In this document: in pieces, positions 48,531-56,694 of the stretch
Numbering within the stretch: the first letter of the stretch is position 1
Layout of the letters: the number at the start of each line of letters is the position of its first letter
Source of the DNA: Candidatus Methylopumilus universalis
GTDB lineage: Bacteria; Pseudomonadota; Gammaproteobacteria; Burkholderiales; Methylophilaceae
Direction of reading: 5' to 3'
DNA: 64,000 nt
NCBI RefSeq assembly: GCF_006365315.1
Contig: NZ_CP040968.1
Coordinates: forward strand, 992,001-1,056,000
Translations under genes and position numbers: made by a program
Notes under the pieces: generated by a model
The model's database searches: none
Told to the model about the DNA's origin: nothing
Seen by the model: the letters and a program-made list of their open reading frames with translations, nothing else

Positions 48531-49877
48531 TTAAGTAAGTGCATCTACAACCTCTTCCATTTTCATGAATCTAGAGCCTTTAACAAGCACACATGAATTC
48601 TTTTTTATCTTGGTTTTGATGTAATTTATAAGTGCTTTTTTATCCTCAAACCATTTTGCATTCCCTTTACAATGGTCTATAACGTGTTTCGTCAATTTTC
48701 CTGTTCCAACTACTTCTAATATTTTATTTTTTTTGATATAAGCCCCTATTGATTTATGGTACTCAACTTCTTTTTTTCCTAACTCGCCCATATCACCAAT
48801 AATTAATATTTTTTCACAGTCTTGATTTGCAAGAACATCAATTGCAGCTCGCATTGAGGCAGGATTCGCATTGTAGGTATCATCAATCAAGATACAGCCA
48901 CGAAGTCCTTTTTTGAGTTCCAATCTTCCATGTACTGACTTGATAGATTCAATACCTCGCTTAATAGCCTTTAAGGGAATTTTTAGTGCAATAGAAGCGG
49001 CAATGGCTGCTAATGCATTTTTTAAATTATGCTCGCCCTTTAATTTGACTTTAATTTCCACGATTCCTTTTGGTGTTTTAATTTGAGAAATGCCTTGAAC
49101 CGTTTTCTTGACATATACATCGGATTTTGAAGTTAGTCCAAATGTCATAACTTTTTTACGAAGAGCAGCAGTCTTTAGTACGCTATAAAATTCATCTTCT
49201 CTATTTATAACTGCAATGCCATTCTTTTTGAGCCCTGAAAATATTTCTGATTTTGCTTTTGCAATACCTGCTTTTGAACCAAAAAATTCAATATGAGCCT
49301 CTCCTATATTTGTTATTACTGCGACATCAGGTTTTGCAATTTCACTTAAATATTTAATCTCGCCCTTATGATTCATACCCATCTCAACTACAGCAAATTT
49401 TTGAGTTTTTTTAATATTTAGTAAGGAAAGTGGAAGTCCTATATCATTATTGAAATTTCCTTTGCTCATCAGGACTTTTAATTTACTACCAACATAGCAA
49501 GAAATAATACTTCCAATCATTTCTTTAGTGGTGGTTTTACCATTACTTCCTGTGATAGCAACAAGAGGTATTTTAGATTGGGCTTTCCAATACTGAGCTA
49601 TCTTGCCTAAAGCTTCTCGCCCATTTTTAACGATTATTTTATTTTCTAAATTTTTAACGTCTTTCGATACAATTGCAGCTAATGCGCCTTTTTTAATAGC
49701 AATTTCTGCAAAATTATCCCCGTCAAATTTTTCGCCTTTAATACCTAAAAATAAATCATTATTTTTAATATCATTACTATTGATAGAAATGTTTTTTATT
49801 GTTTTATGAAGCAAAGCGGTATCGCCATAATATCGGCCAGAAACAAGTTTTTTAATCTTATTTAAAGTAATTCGCAT
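48531..49877 (-). CDS. murF: UDP-N-acetylmuramoyl-tripeptide--D-alanyl-D-alanine ligase
   Basis: MurF adds D-Ala-D-Ala, made by the Ddl encoded 7 kb further along the same transcript. The 448-residue Mur ligase has a short N-domain ([26 protein letters not shown]), the ATP loop [33 protein letters not shown], and [16 protein letters not shown]. It is notably rich in Lys. The start follows directly on the murE stop. Confidence 0.97.
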   Translation of the reverse strand: MRITLNKIKKLVSGRYYGDTALLHKTIKNISINSNDIKNNDLFLGIKGEKFDGDNFAEIAIKKGALAAIVSKDVKNLENKIIVKNGREALGKIAQYWKAQSKIPLVAITGSNGKTTTKEMIGSIISCYVGSKLKVLMSKGNFNNDIGLPLSLLNIKKTQKFAVVEMGMNHKGEIKYLSEIAKPDVAVITNIGEAHIEFFGSKAGIAKAKSEIFSGLKKNGIAVINREDEFYSVLKTAALRKKVMTFGLTSKSDVYVKKTVQGISQIKTPKGIVEIKVKLKGEHNLKNALAAIAASIALKIPLKAIKRGIESIKSVHGRLELKKGLRGCILIDDTYNANPASMRAAIDVLANQDCEKILIIGDMGELGKKEVEYHKSIGAYIKKNKILEVVGTGKLTKHVIDHCKGNAKWFEDKKALINYIKTKIKKNSCVLVKGSRFMKMEEVVDALT

Positions 49878-51308
49878 TCAGCTCGCCTTGTAAACTTTGA
49901 GCGCTTTTCTTGCACATGTTTGATCACTAAATGGATGCTTAATGCCTTTAATTTCTTGATAGGTTTCATGTCCCTTTCCAGCAATAAGGACGACGTCATC
50001 TTTTTTAGCATTCATAATTGCTTTTTCTATTGCCTTATGTCGATCAAATTCAATACGATAGGACCCTTTCATATGCTTGCTAATTTCTTTAATAATTTTT
50101 CCGGGACTTTCATTCCTTGGATTGTCTGACGTAATAAAATTAATATCAGCTAAGTTAGAAGCTATCTCTGCCATATCTTTTCTTTTTCCGGCATCTCTAT
50201 CTCCTCCGCAACCAAATACACAGATAAGATTACCGTCAGTTTGATTTTTAAGAGTTTGCAGTACTTTTTTTAAAGCGTCTGGTGTGTGGGCATAATCAAT
50301 AAAGATATTTGGGGTATTTTTAGATCTTAGTCTTTCCATTCTCCCTGGAACCTGAGATATATAACTTATTTGTTTCACAATTTTTTTTATTGAATTGCCA
50401 GATGCTATCAGTGAAGTAATTACTGCTAGTAAATTATATACATTAAACTCGCCTACCACAGGCGCTTCTACTTTGTATGTTTCTTTTTTATATGCAATTT
50501 GGAAACGTGTGCTCGAATTTGAATATTCAATGTGTGTCGCTTTAATATCGCCACTTTTTATTCCATAACTTAAAACTTTAGTTTTATTCTTTACAAGAAA
50601 ATTTTTTAGTTTTTTTCCATAAGAATCATCGATATTAATAACTGCAACTTTCAAAGATGGGAATTCAAATAACTTCTTTTTTTCATTGAAATAATTCCGA
50701 AAGTTAAGATGGTAATCTAGATGGTCCCTTGATAAATTGGTAAAAACTGCAATATCGAAAAGAATTCCATTCACTCTCCCCTGAGACAATGCGTGAGATG
50801 AAACTTCCATTACAGCTGACTTTATTTTTTGATTTTTAAATTGTCTTAAAATACGATGATTTGATATCGCATCAGGCGTTGTATACGTATGTGATTTTAA
50901 TTTTTTGTACCCAAACCCCAGCGTCCCTATGACGCCTGTTTTTTTGCCCAGGAGATTTTGTATTTCAGCTGTCCAGTACGCACAAGATGTTTTTCCGTTT
51001 GTGCCAGTGATACCTATAGTGAGTATTTGCTTCGAAGGCTTTTTAAAAAATGTATGGGCAATTTCACCTTCTTTATTTTTTAATTCTGATACAGCATAAT
51101 GTTCTGTATGCCATGTTTTTTTCCATACAAAATTTTTCTTTTCATAAAGTATTATTTTCGCGCCTTTTTTAATAGCCGCTTCAATATAAGTTCTTCCATC
51201 ATTATGCAGTCCAGGATAGGCTAAAAATAAAGAATTATTTTTTATATGCCTACTATCGTTTGATATATCAGAGAAGCGATGTCCAATTTTTTTTAACACA
51301 CTCTTCAT
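49878..51308 (-). CDS. murE: UDP-MurNAc-L-alanyl-D-glutamate--2,6-diaminopimelate ligase
   Basis: MurE adds the third residue of the stem peptide. The motif DNPRNESPGKI marks the meso-diaminopimelate type (DNPR binds DAP), so the wall is of the Gram-negative kind and draws on the dapA path at 10.5 kb. Other motifs are the ATP loop TIGITGTNGKTSCAYW, EVSSHALSQGRV, TNLSRDHLDYH and DYAHTPDALKKVL. The 476-residue protein overlaps ftsI by 4 bases. Confidence 0.97.
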   Translation of the reverse strand: MKSVLKKIGHRFSDISNDSRHIKNNSLFLAYPGLHNDGRTYIEAAIKKGAKIILYEKKNFVWKKTWHTEHYAVSELKNKEGEIAHTFFKKPSKQILTIGITGTNGKTSCAYWTAEIQNLLGKKTGVIGTLGFGYKKLKSHTYTTPDAISNHRILRQFKNQKIKSAVMEVSSHALSQGRVNGILFDIAVFTNLSRDHLDYHLNFRNYFNEKKKLFEFPSLKVAVINIDDSYGKKLKNFLVKNKTKVLSYGIKSGDIKATHIEYSNSSTRFQIAYKKETYKVEAPVVGEFNVYNLLAVITSLIASGNSIKKIVKQISYISQVPGRMERLRSKNTPNIFIDYAHTPDALKKVLQTLKNQTDGNLICVFGCGGDRDAGKRKDMAEIASNLADINFITSDNPRNESPGKIIKEISKHMKGSYRIEFDRHKAIEKAIMNAKKDDVVLIAGKGHETYQEIKGIKHPFSDQTCARKALKVYKAS

Positions 51309-53050
51309 ATCGTTTCTTTAATGTTTTTATTGTCTTGCGGTAAAACTTTATTTTGAGTTTTTATATCTTGTGGAATCTTTAATATCTTCATGACGTCAGC
51401 CATTACACTGCTAAAAACTGGAGCCGCTACTGCTCCTCCGTAATGACTTCCAATGCTTGGTTCATCTATCATCACTGCCATAATAATTCTTGGATTTGAA
51501 ACTGGGGCTAGACCTACAAATGACCCTATATTTTTATTCTTTTCATAAGCGCCATTTGCTCCAATTTTTTCAGCGGTACCTGTCTTGCCTGCAACTCTAT
51601 ATCCTATAATTTTTGCATTACCTCCAGTACCCTCTTCCACAACTTGTTCCATCATTTCTACCATAGTTCTCGCTGTTTGCTTTGTGAATACTTTTGTACC
51701 CATAGGAATTTCATCTTTTTTGAATAATGTAACTGGCTTCATTTCCCCGTCGTTAGCAAAAACTGTATAAGATTGAGCCAATTGAAGAAGTGTTAAATTA
51801 ATCCCATGTCCGAAAGATATAGTTGCCTGGTCTACTTTGCCCCAATTTTTATAATCACGAAGTCTTCCAGAGGCTTCCCCAGGAAACCCTGCCGAAGTTT
51901 GCATTCCAAACCCTACTTTATTTAAAGTAGACCACAAACTCTTGGGTGTTTGCATTAATCCAATTCTTGCTGCACCTACATTGGAAGACTTTGCAATCAC
52001 TTCTGAAACTGTCATAAAAGGTTTGCTACCATCAGCATGAGCATCATGTATTGTGGCTGATCCAATTTTCATCAATCCTGATGAAATTTCTACCAATGAA
52101 CTTGGATTAAGAATTCCAGCGTCTAACGCTGAAGACACTGTGAATGGTTTAATTGTTGACCCAGGCTCGAACACATCTGTCACTGCTCGATTTCTTGTGG
52201 GGCCGCCACCTTCCCTAAAATTATTAGGGTTATAAGAAGGAAGATTAGCCATAGCTAGCACCTCTCCCGTTTTTGCATCTAGCACTATAGCCGAGCCTGC
52301 TTTAGCTTTATGAATTTCGATTGATTTAGCTAATTCTCTATATGTTAAATATTGAATTCTTGCATCTATTGAAAGCTTTATGTCGTGCCCATCTTGCGGC
52401 AGTTTCACTTCCTGGAGATCATCCACAATCTTGCCAGCACGGTCTTTAATAACTTTTTTACTCCCGAGCTTACCGGAAAGAAATTTATTTTGAGAAAGCT
52501 CAATGCCTTCTTGCCCTATATTATCGAGATTAGTAAACCCAACTAAATTAGCAGTGATGTCAGCAGCCGGATAAAACCTCTTAAACTCTTTTTGAAAAAA
52601 GATTCCGGGTATTTTCAACGCTTGTAATCTTCTTGCATCTTCAGGCGAGATTTGTCTTTTGAGATATATAAATTCTTTTTTATTATTTAATAATTTTTGA
52701 TCAACCTCATTCGCACTTAACTTAAGAATATTTTCTAATTCTAATTTTTGATCTTTAGTTATTTTGACATTTGGTGGATTTACCCAAACTGACTCTACCG
52801 GACTACTGATCGCTAAGATATCTCCATTCCTGTCGGTAATTTTTCCTCTATCTGCGTAAAGAGAAATTACTCGAGTGCTCGTAGCATTTCCTTTCGACTG
52901 TAAAAATTTTTTATCTAAACTTTGTAAATAGAATGCTCTAAAAATAAGCGTTAGGAATCCAGCTAAGAATAAAAGCAAAATTAATCTTCTTCGAATACCC
53001 GAGAGCTCAAAAAATGTTTTCTCAACTTTATTGTTGATAAATAAACTCAA
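51305..53050 (-). CDS. ftsI: Septal peptidoglycan transpeptidase FtsI (PBP3)
   Basis: FtsI cross-links septal peptidoglycan with FtsW. The 581-residue class B penicillin-binding protein has a short cytoplasmic N-terminus, one membrane helix (about 24-45) and a pedestal domain (RGKITDRNGDILAIS). The transpeptidase domain has EPGSTIKPFT (SxxK), SSNVGAARI (SxN) and AGKTGTAEKI (KTG). All catalytic motifs are intact. It overlaps ftsL by 4 bases. Confidence 0.98.
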   Translation of the reverse strand: MSLFINNKVEKTFFELSGIRRRLILLLFLAGFLTLIFRAFYLQSLDKKFLQSKGNATSTRVISLYADRGKITDRNGDILAISSPVESVWVNPPNVKITKDQKLELENILKLSANEVDQKLLNNKKEFIYLKRQISPEDARRLQALKIPGIFFQKEFKRFYPAADITANLVGFTNLDNIGQEGIELSQNKFLSGKLGSKKVIKDRAGKIVDDLQEVKLPQDGHDIKLSIDARIQYLTYRELAKSIEIHKAKAGSAIVLDAKTGEVLAMANLPSYNPNNFREGGGPTRNRAVTDVFEPGSTIKPFTVSSALDAGILNPSSLVEISSGLMKIGSATIHDAHADGSKPFMTVSEVIAKSSNVGAARIGLMQTPKSLWSTLNKVGFGMQTSAGFPGEASGRLRDYKNWGKVDQATISFGHGINLTLLQLAQSYTVFANDGEMKPVTLFKKDEIPMGTKVFTKQTARTMVEMMEQVVEEGTGGNAKIIGYRVAGKTGTAEKIGANGAYEKNKNIGSFVGLAPVSNPRIIMAVMIDEPSIGSHYGGAVAAPVFSSVMADVMKILKIPQDIKTQNKVLPQDNKNIKETI

Positions 53051-53310
53051 GGCCGCTCCAATAAAATAATTTTTTTAGGTTCGGGGGTTTTCATTTTTAA
53101 TGATTTTTTTGCAACTTCTTCGATTCTTCCGTGCATTGCCCAAGTGCTCTGCTCAAGTTGCAATTGGCTATACTCAGAATTTAGCTTTTTGCCAATCTCT
53201 TTTTGTTGATCAAGTTCAAAATAAAGCTTTCTTGATTGATGTTGTGAGTTTATTTTTGCAAGCGCCATAAGTAGGATTACAAAAAATAAAATAAAATTCA
53301 CTTTTGTCAT
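53047..53310 (-). CDS. ftsL: Cell division protein FtsL
   Basis: FtsL is a small bitopic protein that forms a coiled coil with FtsB and activates FtsWI. The 87-residue protein has an N-terminal membrane helix (VNFILFFVILLMALAKINS). A coiled-coil stretch follows (KLYFELDQQKEIGKKLNSEY) with the family's short C-terminal IEEVAKKSLKMKTPEP. Identity rests on size, topology and position between rsmH and ftsI. It starts directly after the rsmH stop. Confidence 0.93.
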   Translation of the reverse strand: MTKVNFILFFVILLMALAKINSQHQSRKLYFELDQQKEIGKKLNSEYSQLQLEQSTWAMHGRIEEVAKKSLKMKTPEPKKIILLERP

Positions 53311-54261
53311 TTAATGCGCAGTCCTTTCAGCAACTCGCATAATTCCACTTCTTGCTCTTGGATTACGTTTTACCTCGGCTTCACTTGGCCTTATAGGTTT
53401 TGTCACAATATTCAATCGGGGTTTTGGTAACTCATCATTTCTAATTGGAAAATTAGGGGGTAAAGTATCTCTATTTTTTTCATCGTTAATAAATTGCTTC
53501 ACTATTCTGTCTTCAAGCGAGTGGAAACTAATCACTACCATAATGCCGTCGGTTTTTAATAACTCTAAAATTTTAGGCAGCGCTTCTTTTAACTCTTCTA
53601 GCTCTCGATTTACATAGATTCTTAATGCTTGGAATGTTCTTGTTGCAGGATCTTGTCCAATTTCTTTTTTGGGCATATGGTCTGCGACAATTTTTGCAAG
53701 CTGTTTCGTTGTTTCAATCGAACCTACTTCATCTCTCTCTTTAATGATTGCGGTAGAAATTCTTCGCGCAAATTTCTCTTCGCCATATTCTTTTAAAATC
53801 TTTTCTAATTCTTTTTGTTCGATCTTTTTTAAAAGTTCAGCTGCTGTTATGCCCTTTGTTTGATCCATCCGCATATCCAGGTGCGCATTGAATCTAAAAC
53901 TAAAACCACGATCGCCTTGATCAATTTGTGGTGACGAAATACCCAAATCAAGTAATACGCCATCTACTTTTGAAATGCCTTTAGCGGCTAAAACTTGATC
54001 GATTTCTGAAAAATGTGCGTGCACAATTTCGAATCTCGTATCTTTAATTTTCAAACCTTCTTCATATGCAGATTTATCTCGATCAATCGCGATTAATCTT
54101 CCTTCTTGATTTAACTTTTCTAGAATTAATTTGCTATGCCCGCCCCGCCCAAAGGTGCAATCTACATAAACACCATTTTTTTTTAAAACTAAATGCTCAA
54201 CTGCTTCGCTTAAAAGGACAGTAATATGCTCATGATTAAAATTATGTTGTGCTTGATTCAT
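53311..54261 (-). CDS. rsmH: 16S rRNA (cytosine1402-N4)-methyltransferase RsmH
   Basis: RsmH (MraW) methylates C1402 of 16S rRNA; RsmI, encoded at 57 kb, methylates the same nucleotide on the ribose. The 316-residue protein has HITVLLSEAVEHL, the AdoMet loop YVDCTFGRGGHSK, LLDLGISSPQIDQGDRGFSFR, the helical insert ITAAELLKKI, and the C-terminal ISFHSLEDRIVKQF. It follows mraZ by 24 bases. Confidence 0.98.
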   Translation of the reverse strand: MNQAQHNFNHEHITVLLSEAVEHLVLKKNGVYVDCTFGRGGHSKLILEKLNQEGRLIAIDRDKSAYEEGLKIKDTRFEIVHAHFSEIDQVLAAKGISKVDGVLLDLGISSPQIDQGDRGFSFRFNAHLDMRMDQTKGITAAELLKKIEQKELEKILKEYGEEKFARRISTAIIKERDEVGSIETTKQLAKIVADHMPKKEIGQDPATRTFQALRIYVNRELEELKEALPKILELLKTDGIMVVISFHSLEDRIVKQFINDEKNRDTLPPNFPIRNDELPKPRLNIVTKPIRPSEAEVKRNPRARSGIMRVAERTAH

Positions 54262-54285
54262 GAGGCATTAAATTAAATTGCATCG

Positions 54286-54732
54286 TTAAAGTGAGAATCC
54301 CTCGAGTTCAATTGGCATACTTGTAGCTTCTTGTTCTGTGGCATTTTGTATTTGCAGATCCCAAGCTTCTTTATCCCAAAGCTCAAAATGACTTCCCTGT
54401 CCGACTAACATGGCTTGCCTCTCTACCTTTGCAAATTCTCTTAACACTTGAGAGAGGAGTAATCGGCCTGCTGTATCTAATGAAATGTCTTCTGCATAAC
54501 CTACGAGCAATCTTTGTAACGCGCTCGATTTTTTATCAAAACTTGAAAGTGCCATGATCTTTGACTGGATAGGTTCCCAAGCAATCTGGGGGTAAATCAA
54601 TAAACATCCATGGGGGTGAGCTGTAATGACTAAGTCACCTGAAGACTGGACGAGCAAATCTTCTCTATGCTTTGTCGGCATTGCAATTCTGCCTTTAGCA
54701 TCAATATTCAAGAGATTAGCGCCTCTAAACAT
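54286..54732 (-). CDS. mraZ: Division/cell wall cluster transcriptional regulator MraZ
   Basis: MraZ is an AbrB-like DNA-binding protein that represses its own dcw operon. The 148 residues form two swapped-hairpin repeats: FRGANLLNIDAKGRIAMPTKHRE at the start and DISLDTAGRLLLSQVLREFA at about 80-100, each with the DxxGR DNA-contact motif. It is the first gene of a run of 20 genes on this strand. Three spaced GTGG repeats, the expected MraZ box, lie 75-100 bases upstream of the ATG. Confidence 0.97.
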   Translation of the reverse strand: MFRGANLLNIDAKGRIAMPTKHREDLLVQSSGDLVITAHPHGCLLIYPQIAWEPIQSKIMALSSFDKKSSALQRLLVGYAEDISLDTAGRLLLSQVLREFAKVERQAMLVGQGSHFELWDKEAWDLQIQNATEQEATSMPIELEGFSL

Positions 54733-54764
54733 AATTCCCGACCTAATTATTTAATTCAAAAAAA

Positions 54765-54810
54765 GTGGGAAATTACTAAATACCCTTAGTTCTACTTAGA
54801 AATTTCCCAC
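54765..54810. repeat. 10-bp inverted repeat in the mraZ leader
   Basis: GTGGGAAATT (54765-54774) and AATTTCCCAC (54801-54810) are perfect inverted copies 26 bases apart. The right arm contains the best GTGGG of the MraZ box, so the left arm may be an additional MraZ half-site in opposite orientation, or the pair may fold in the leader RNA. Confidence 0.6.
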
Positions 54811-54830
54811 AAAAAACCACTTTTTTCCAC
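54805..54830 (-). promoter_or_regulatory. MraZ box (three GTGG direct repeats)
   Basis: On the minus strand GTGG occurs three times at exact 10-base steps: GTGGAAAAAA, GTGGTTTTTT, GTGGGAAA (CCAC at 54827-54830, 54817-54820 and 54807-54810 on the plus strand). Repeats of this type with a one-turn spacing upstream of mraZ are the known MraZ operator. They sit just downstream of the predicted start site. Confidence 0.8.
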
Positions 54831-54837
54831 TAATGAC

Positions 54838-54866
54838 ACTATAGATAATAAAAAAGAGCTCTGCAA
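54838..54866 (-). promoter_or_regulatory. Candidate promoter of the mra/dcw operon
   Basis: On the minus strand TTGCAG (54866-54861), a 17-base spacer and TATAGT (54843-54838) precede the MraZ box. The -35 lies in the loop and inner stem of the rnpB terminator hairpin. The -10 is good, the -35 is only fair. Confidence 0.5.
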
Positions 54867-54876
54867 GCTCTTTTTT
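54850..54876 (-). terminator. Intrinsic terminator of rnpB
   Basis: AAAAAAGAGCT-CTGCA-AGCTCTTTTTT: an 11-bp perfect stem with flanking A and T runs, 65 bases after the mature 3' end of the RNase P RNA. It is symmetrical and could work on both strands, but only rnpB runs into it. Confidence 0.85.
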
Positions 54877-54940
54877 GAAGGTTTTTTCATATATGACAAG
54901 GGTTTGGAAGAATAAAGCTAGGGATTTTTAAGAAAAAGTT

Positions 54941-55227
54941 GAAGCCAACCGATAAGCCGGGTTCTGTCGTGGACAGTCATTCATCTAGGCACATGATTAC
55001 TCATGCACTCAAGCAGTCTACCCGGTAGCAACACGAGCCGTGCTATTACTACCCTATTTGACTTTGCTCCGAGTGGAGGTTACCGCGTTTCACCGTAACT
55101 AAATACGCTCGTCTCTGTGGCCCTATTCCTCGTTTCGCAACGTACGGCCGTTAGCCGTCACTCTGCTCTGTGGAGCCCGGACTTTCCTCTGCTTGAGTTA
55201 ACAAGCAGCGACTGTCTAGTCAGCTTC
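54941..55227 (-). ncRNA. rnpB: RNase P RNA, shortened bacterial type A
   Basis: The catalytic RNA of RNase P, which trims tRNA 5' ends. Read on the minus strand it starts GAAGCTGACTAGACAGTCGC. It contains the conserved GAGGAAAGTCCGGGCTCC and CCACAGAGA blocks, the P15-P17 region CAAATAGGG...CTACCGGGTAGACTGCTTGAG, then CCTAGATGAATGACTGTCCACGACAGAACCCGGCTTATCG near the end. The two ends pair as a 10-bp P1. It is about 287 bases, against 377 in E. coli. P3 is a plain 7-bp hairpin (CTGCTTG/CAAGCAG). The stretch after GGTGAAACG goes straight to CGGTAACCTCCAC, so P12-P14 seem absent. P18 with a GTAA loop is kept. Confidence 0.96.
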
Positions 55228-55233
55228 GCATGG

Positions 55234-55241
55234 ATTTTAAC
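55234..55241 (-). promoter_or_regulatory. Candidate extended -10 promoter of rnpB
   Basis: On the minus strand TGTTAAAAT (TG-n-TAAAAT) ends 7 bases before the first base of the mature RNA, the right distance for a start at GAAGC. No strong -35 is seen. An 8-bp inverted repeat AACACACC/GGTGTGTT spans the upstream half. Confidence 0.5.
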
Positions 55242-55311
55242 ACACCTATAAAACGTCCCTTTCGGGTGTGTTCAATTGACGTGGGACGCAAGCTATATAT
55301 TTGCTATTTAA

Positions 55312-55370
55312 AGTTTACAAAAAGCTATGTAACCCTTACTAGCATTTGGCTTCTTAAATTTTTGTAAACT
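55312..55370. repeat. 12-bp perfect inverted repeat upstream of the HTH pseudogene
   Basis: AGTTTACAAAAA (55312-55323) and TTTTTGTAAACT (55359-55370) are exact inverted copies with 35 bases between them, ending 44 bases before the HTH gene start. They could be paired operator half-sites for that regulator or a long-loop RNA hairpin. The 185-base spacer holds no other gene that I can see. Confidence 0.7.
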
Positions 55371-55414
55371 AAAGATGGAAGACGGTTCTGGGATAGTCAT
55401 TTAAGGTTGAGCCC

Positions 55415-55646
55415 ATGTCAACAAAAACAAAAGCTTTCGGTCGAGCTTTAAAAAAAATTAGACTCAAAAAAAAAATTAACACAAGAAGGTTTGTCGCTTG
55501 AAGCTCAGCTCGCAAGGGTTTATATATCTGAACTCGAATATGGGAAGAAAACACCTTCCATTGAGACTGTATTTAAAATATCCAAAGCTTTAAATGTCAA
55601 GTGTTCTAAGTTAATGGATTTAACTGAAGAAGAATTCATTGGATAA
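55415..55646 (+). pseudogene. XRE-family HTH regulator with a frameshift at an A10 run
   Basis: From ATG 55415 the frame reads MSTKTKAFGRALKKIRLKKK and then leaves the family sequence, ending at a TGA about 25 codons in. The next frame continues exactly where it broke: KLTQEGLSLEAQLARVYISE, then LEYGKKTPSIETVFKISKAL and NVKCSKLMDLTEEEFIG to TAA at 55644. Together they form a complete XRE/Cro-type DNA-binding protein of about 76 residues. The break lies at ten A (55466-55475); nine would restore the frame. So it is either a recent pseudogene, a sequencing error in a homopolymer, or a gene read by polymerase slippage. It lies between rnpB and pyrC. Confidence 0.8.
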
Positions 55647-55656
55647 TCAAACTTAT

Positions 55657-56694
55657 CTAATCAATTAAGCGCCAAGCAATTTTTCTTCCAGCATATAGCG
55701 GAACAATAGCTTCATCACCTACATTAATTTTTTCAGGAACAAGCCAGTCTTCTTTAACGAGATTAATTGACGATTTATTTCTTTCTAGTCCGTAGAAATC
55801 AGCTCCGTAGAAACTTGCAAAACCTTCTAATTTATCAAGCGCATTGAGCTCATCAAATACTGCAGCATAAAGCTCAATAGCGCTTGCCGCAGAAAAAATA
55901 CCTGCGCAACCACAAGCATTTTCTTTTGTTGATTTTAAGTGAGGTGCGCTGTCGGTACCTAAAAAGAATTTGGCATTGCCTGATGACACTGCATTTAAAA
56001 GTGCTTGACGATGTGTCTCTCTTTTTAAAACGGGAAGACAATAATGATGCGGATTGATACCGCCTATAAACATATGATTTCTGTTTAATAAAAGATGTTG
56101 TGGTGTGATCGTAGCTGCCAGTTTTTTAGAGGTACTTAAAATAAAGTCGGCAGCATCTTTTGTAGTGATGTGTTCCAATACAATTCTCAAATTGGGGAAT
56201 GTTTTATGTAGCCTTGATAAATGTTGATCAATGAATACTTTTTCACGATCAAAAATATCAACTGCTGAATCGACCACCTCACCATGAAGCAAAAGTGTTA
56301 CATCTAATTTTTCCATGAGTTCAAAAATATCGTAACGATCATCAATGTTTCTAACACCCGAATCTGAATTAGTTGTGGCACCGGCTGGGTAGTATTTAAT
56401 CCCTACAATGTTTTGATGCTCAGGAATTTTTTTAATTTCATCAGGTGAAGTGTTATCTGTGAGATATAAAGTCATGAGTGGCTGAAAGTGGGTATCACTT
56501 TTTAAAGCCTTTTTAATTCTTGATTCATATTGAATCGCTTGATCTACAGTCGTAATGGGCGGTTTTAAATTCGGCATCACGAGCGCCCTTGCAAATTGCT
56601 TCGCGGTATAAGGCACAACGGACGCCATAAGTGCATCATCTCTTAAGTGCACATGAAAATCATCCGGAGTAGTAATCGTTAAAGTTTTAGTCAT
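55657..56694 (-). CDS. pyrC: Dihydroorotase, class II
   Basis: PyrC cyclises carbamoyl aspartate to dihydroorotate, the step before PyrD. The 345-residue amidohydrolase begins TITTPDDFHVHLRDDALM (HxH zinc site). It has the carboxylated Lys in GIKYYPAGATTNS, LLLHGEV and VLEHITTKDA (zinc His residues), and LGTDSAPHLKSTKENACGCAG with the catalytic Asp. The single-domain form is free of PyrB. It overlaps rsmI by 8 bases on the same strand. Confidence 0.97.
   Translation of the reverse strand: MTKTLTITTPDDFHVHLRDDALMASVVPYTAKQFARALVMPNLKPPITTVDQAIQYESRIKKALKSDTHFQPLMTLYLTDNTSPDEIKKIPEHQNIVGIKYYPAGATTNSDSGVRNIDDRYDIFELMEKLDVTLLLHGEVVDSAVDIFDREKVFIDQHLSRLHKTFPNLRIVLEHITTKDAADFILSTSKKLAATITPQHLLLNRNHMFIGGINPHHYCLPVLKRETHRQALLNAVSSGNAKFFLGTDSAPHLKSTKENACGCAGIFSAASAIELYAAVFDELNALDKLEGFASFYGADFYGLERNKSSINLVKEDWLVPEKINVGDEAIVPLYAGRKIAWRLID

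Noticed and set aside
55369-55554. 61-codon frame on the minus strand across the HTH pseudogene
   Set aside because: It is the antisense of a recognisable HTH sequence, with no ribosome site and no family resemblance.
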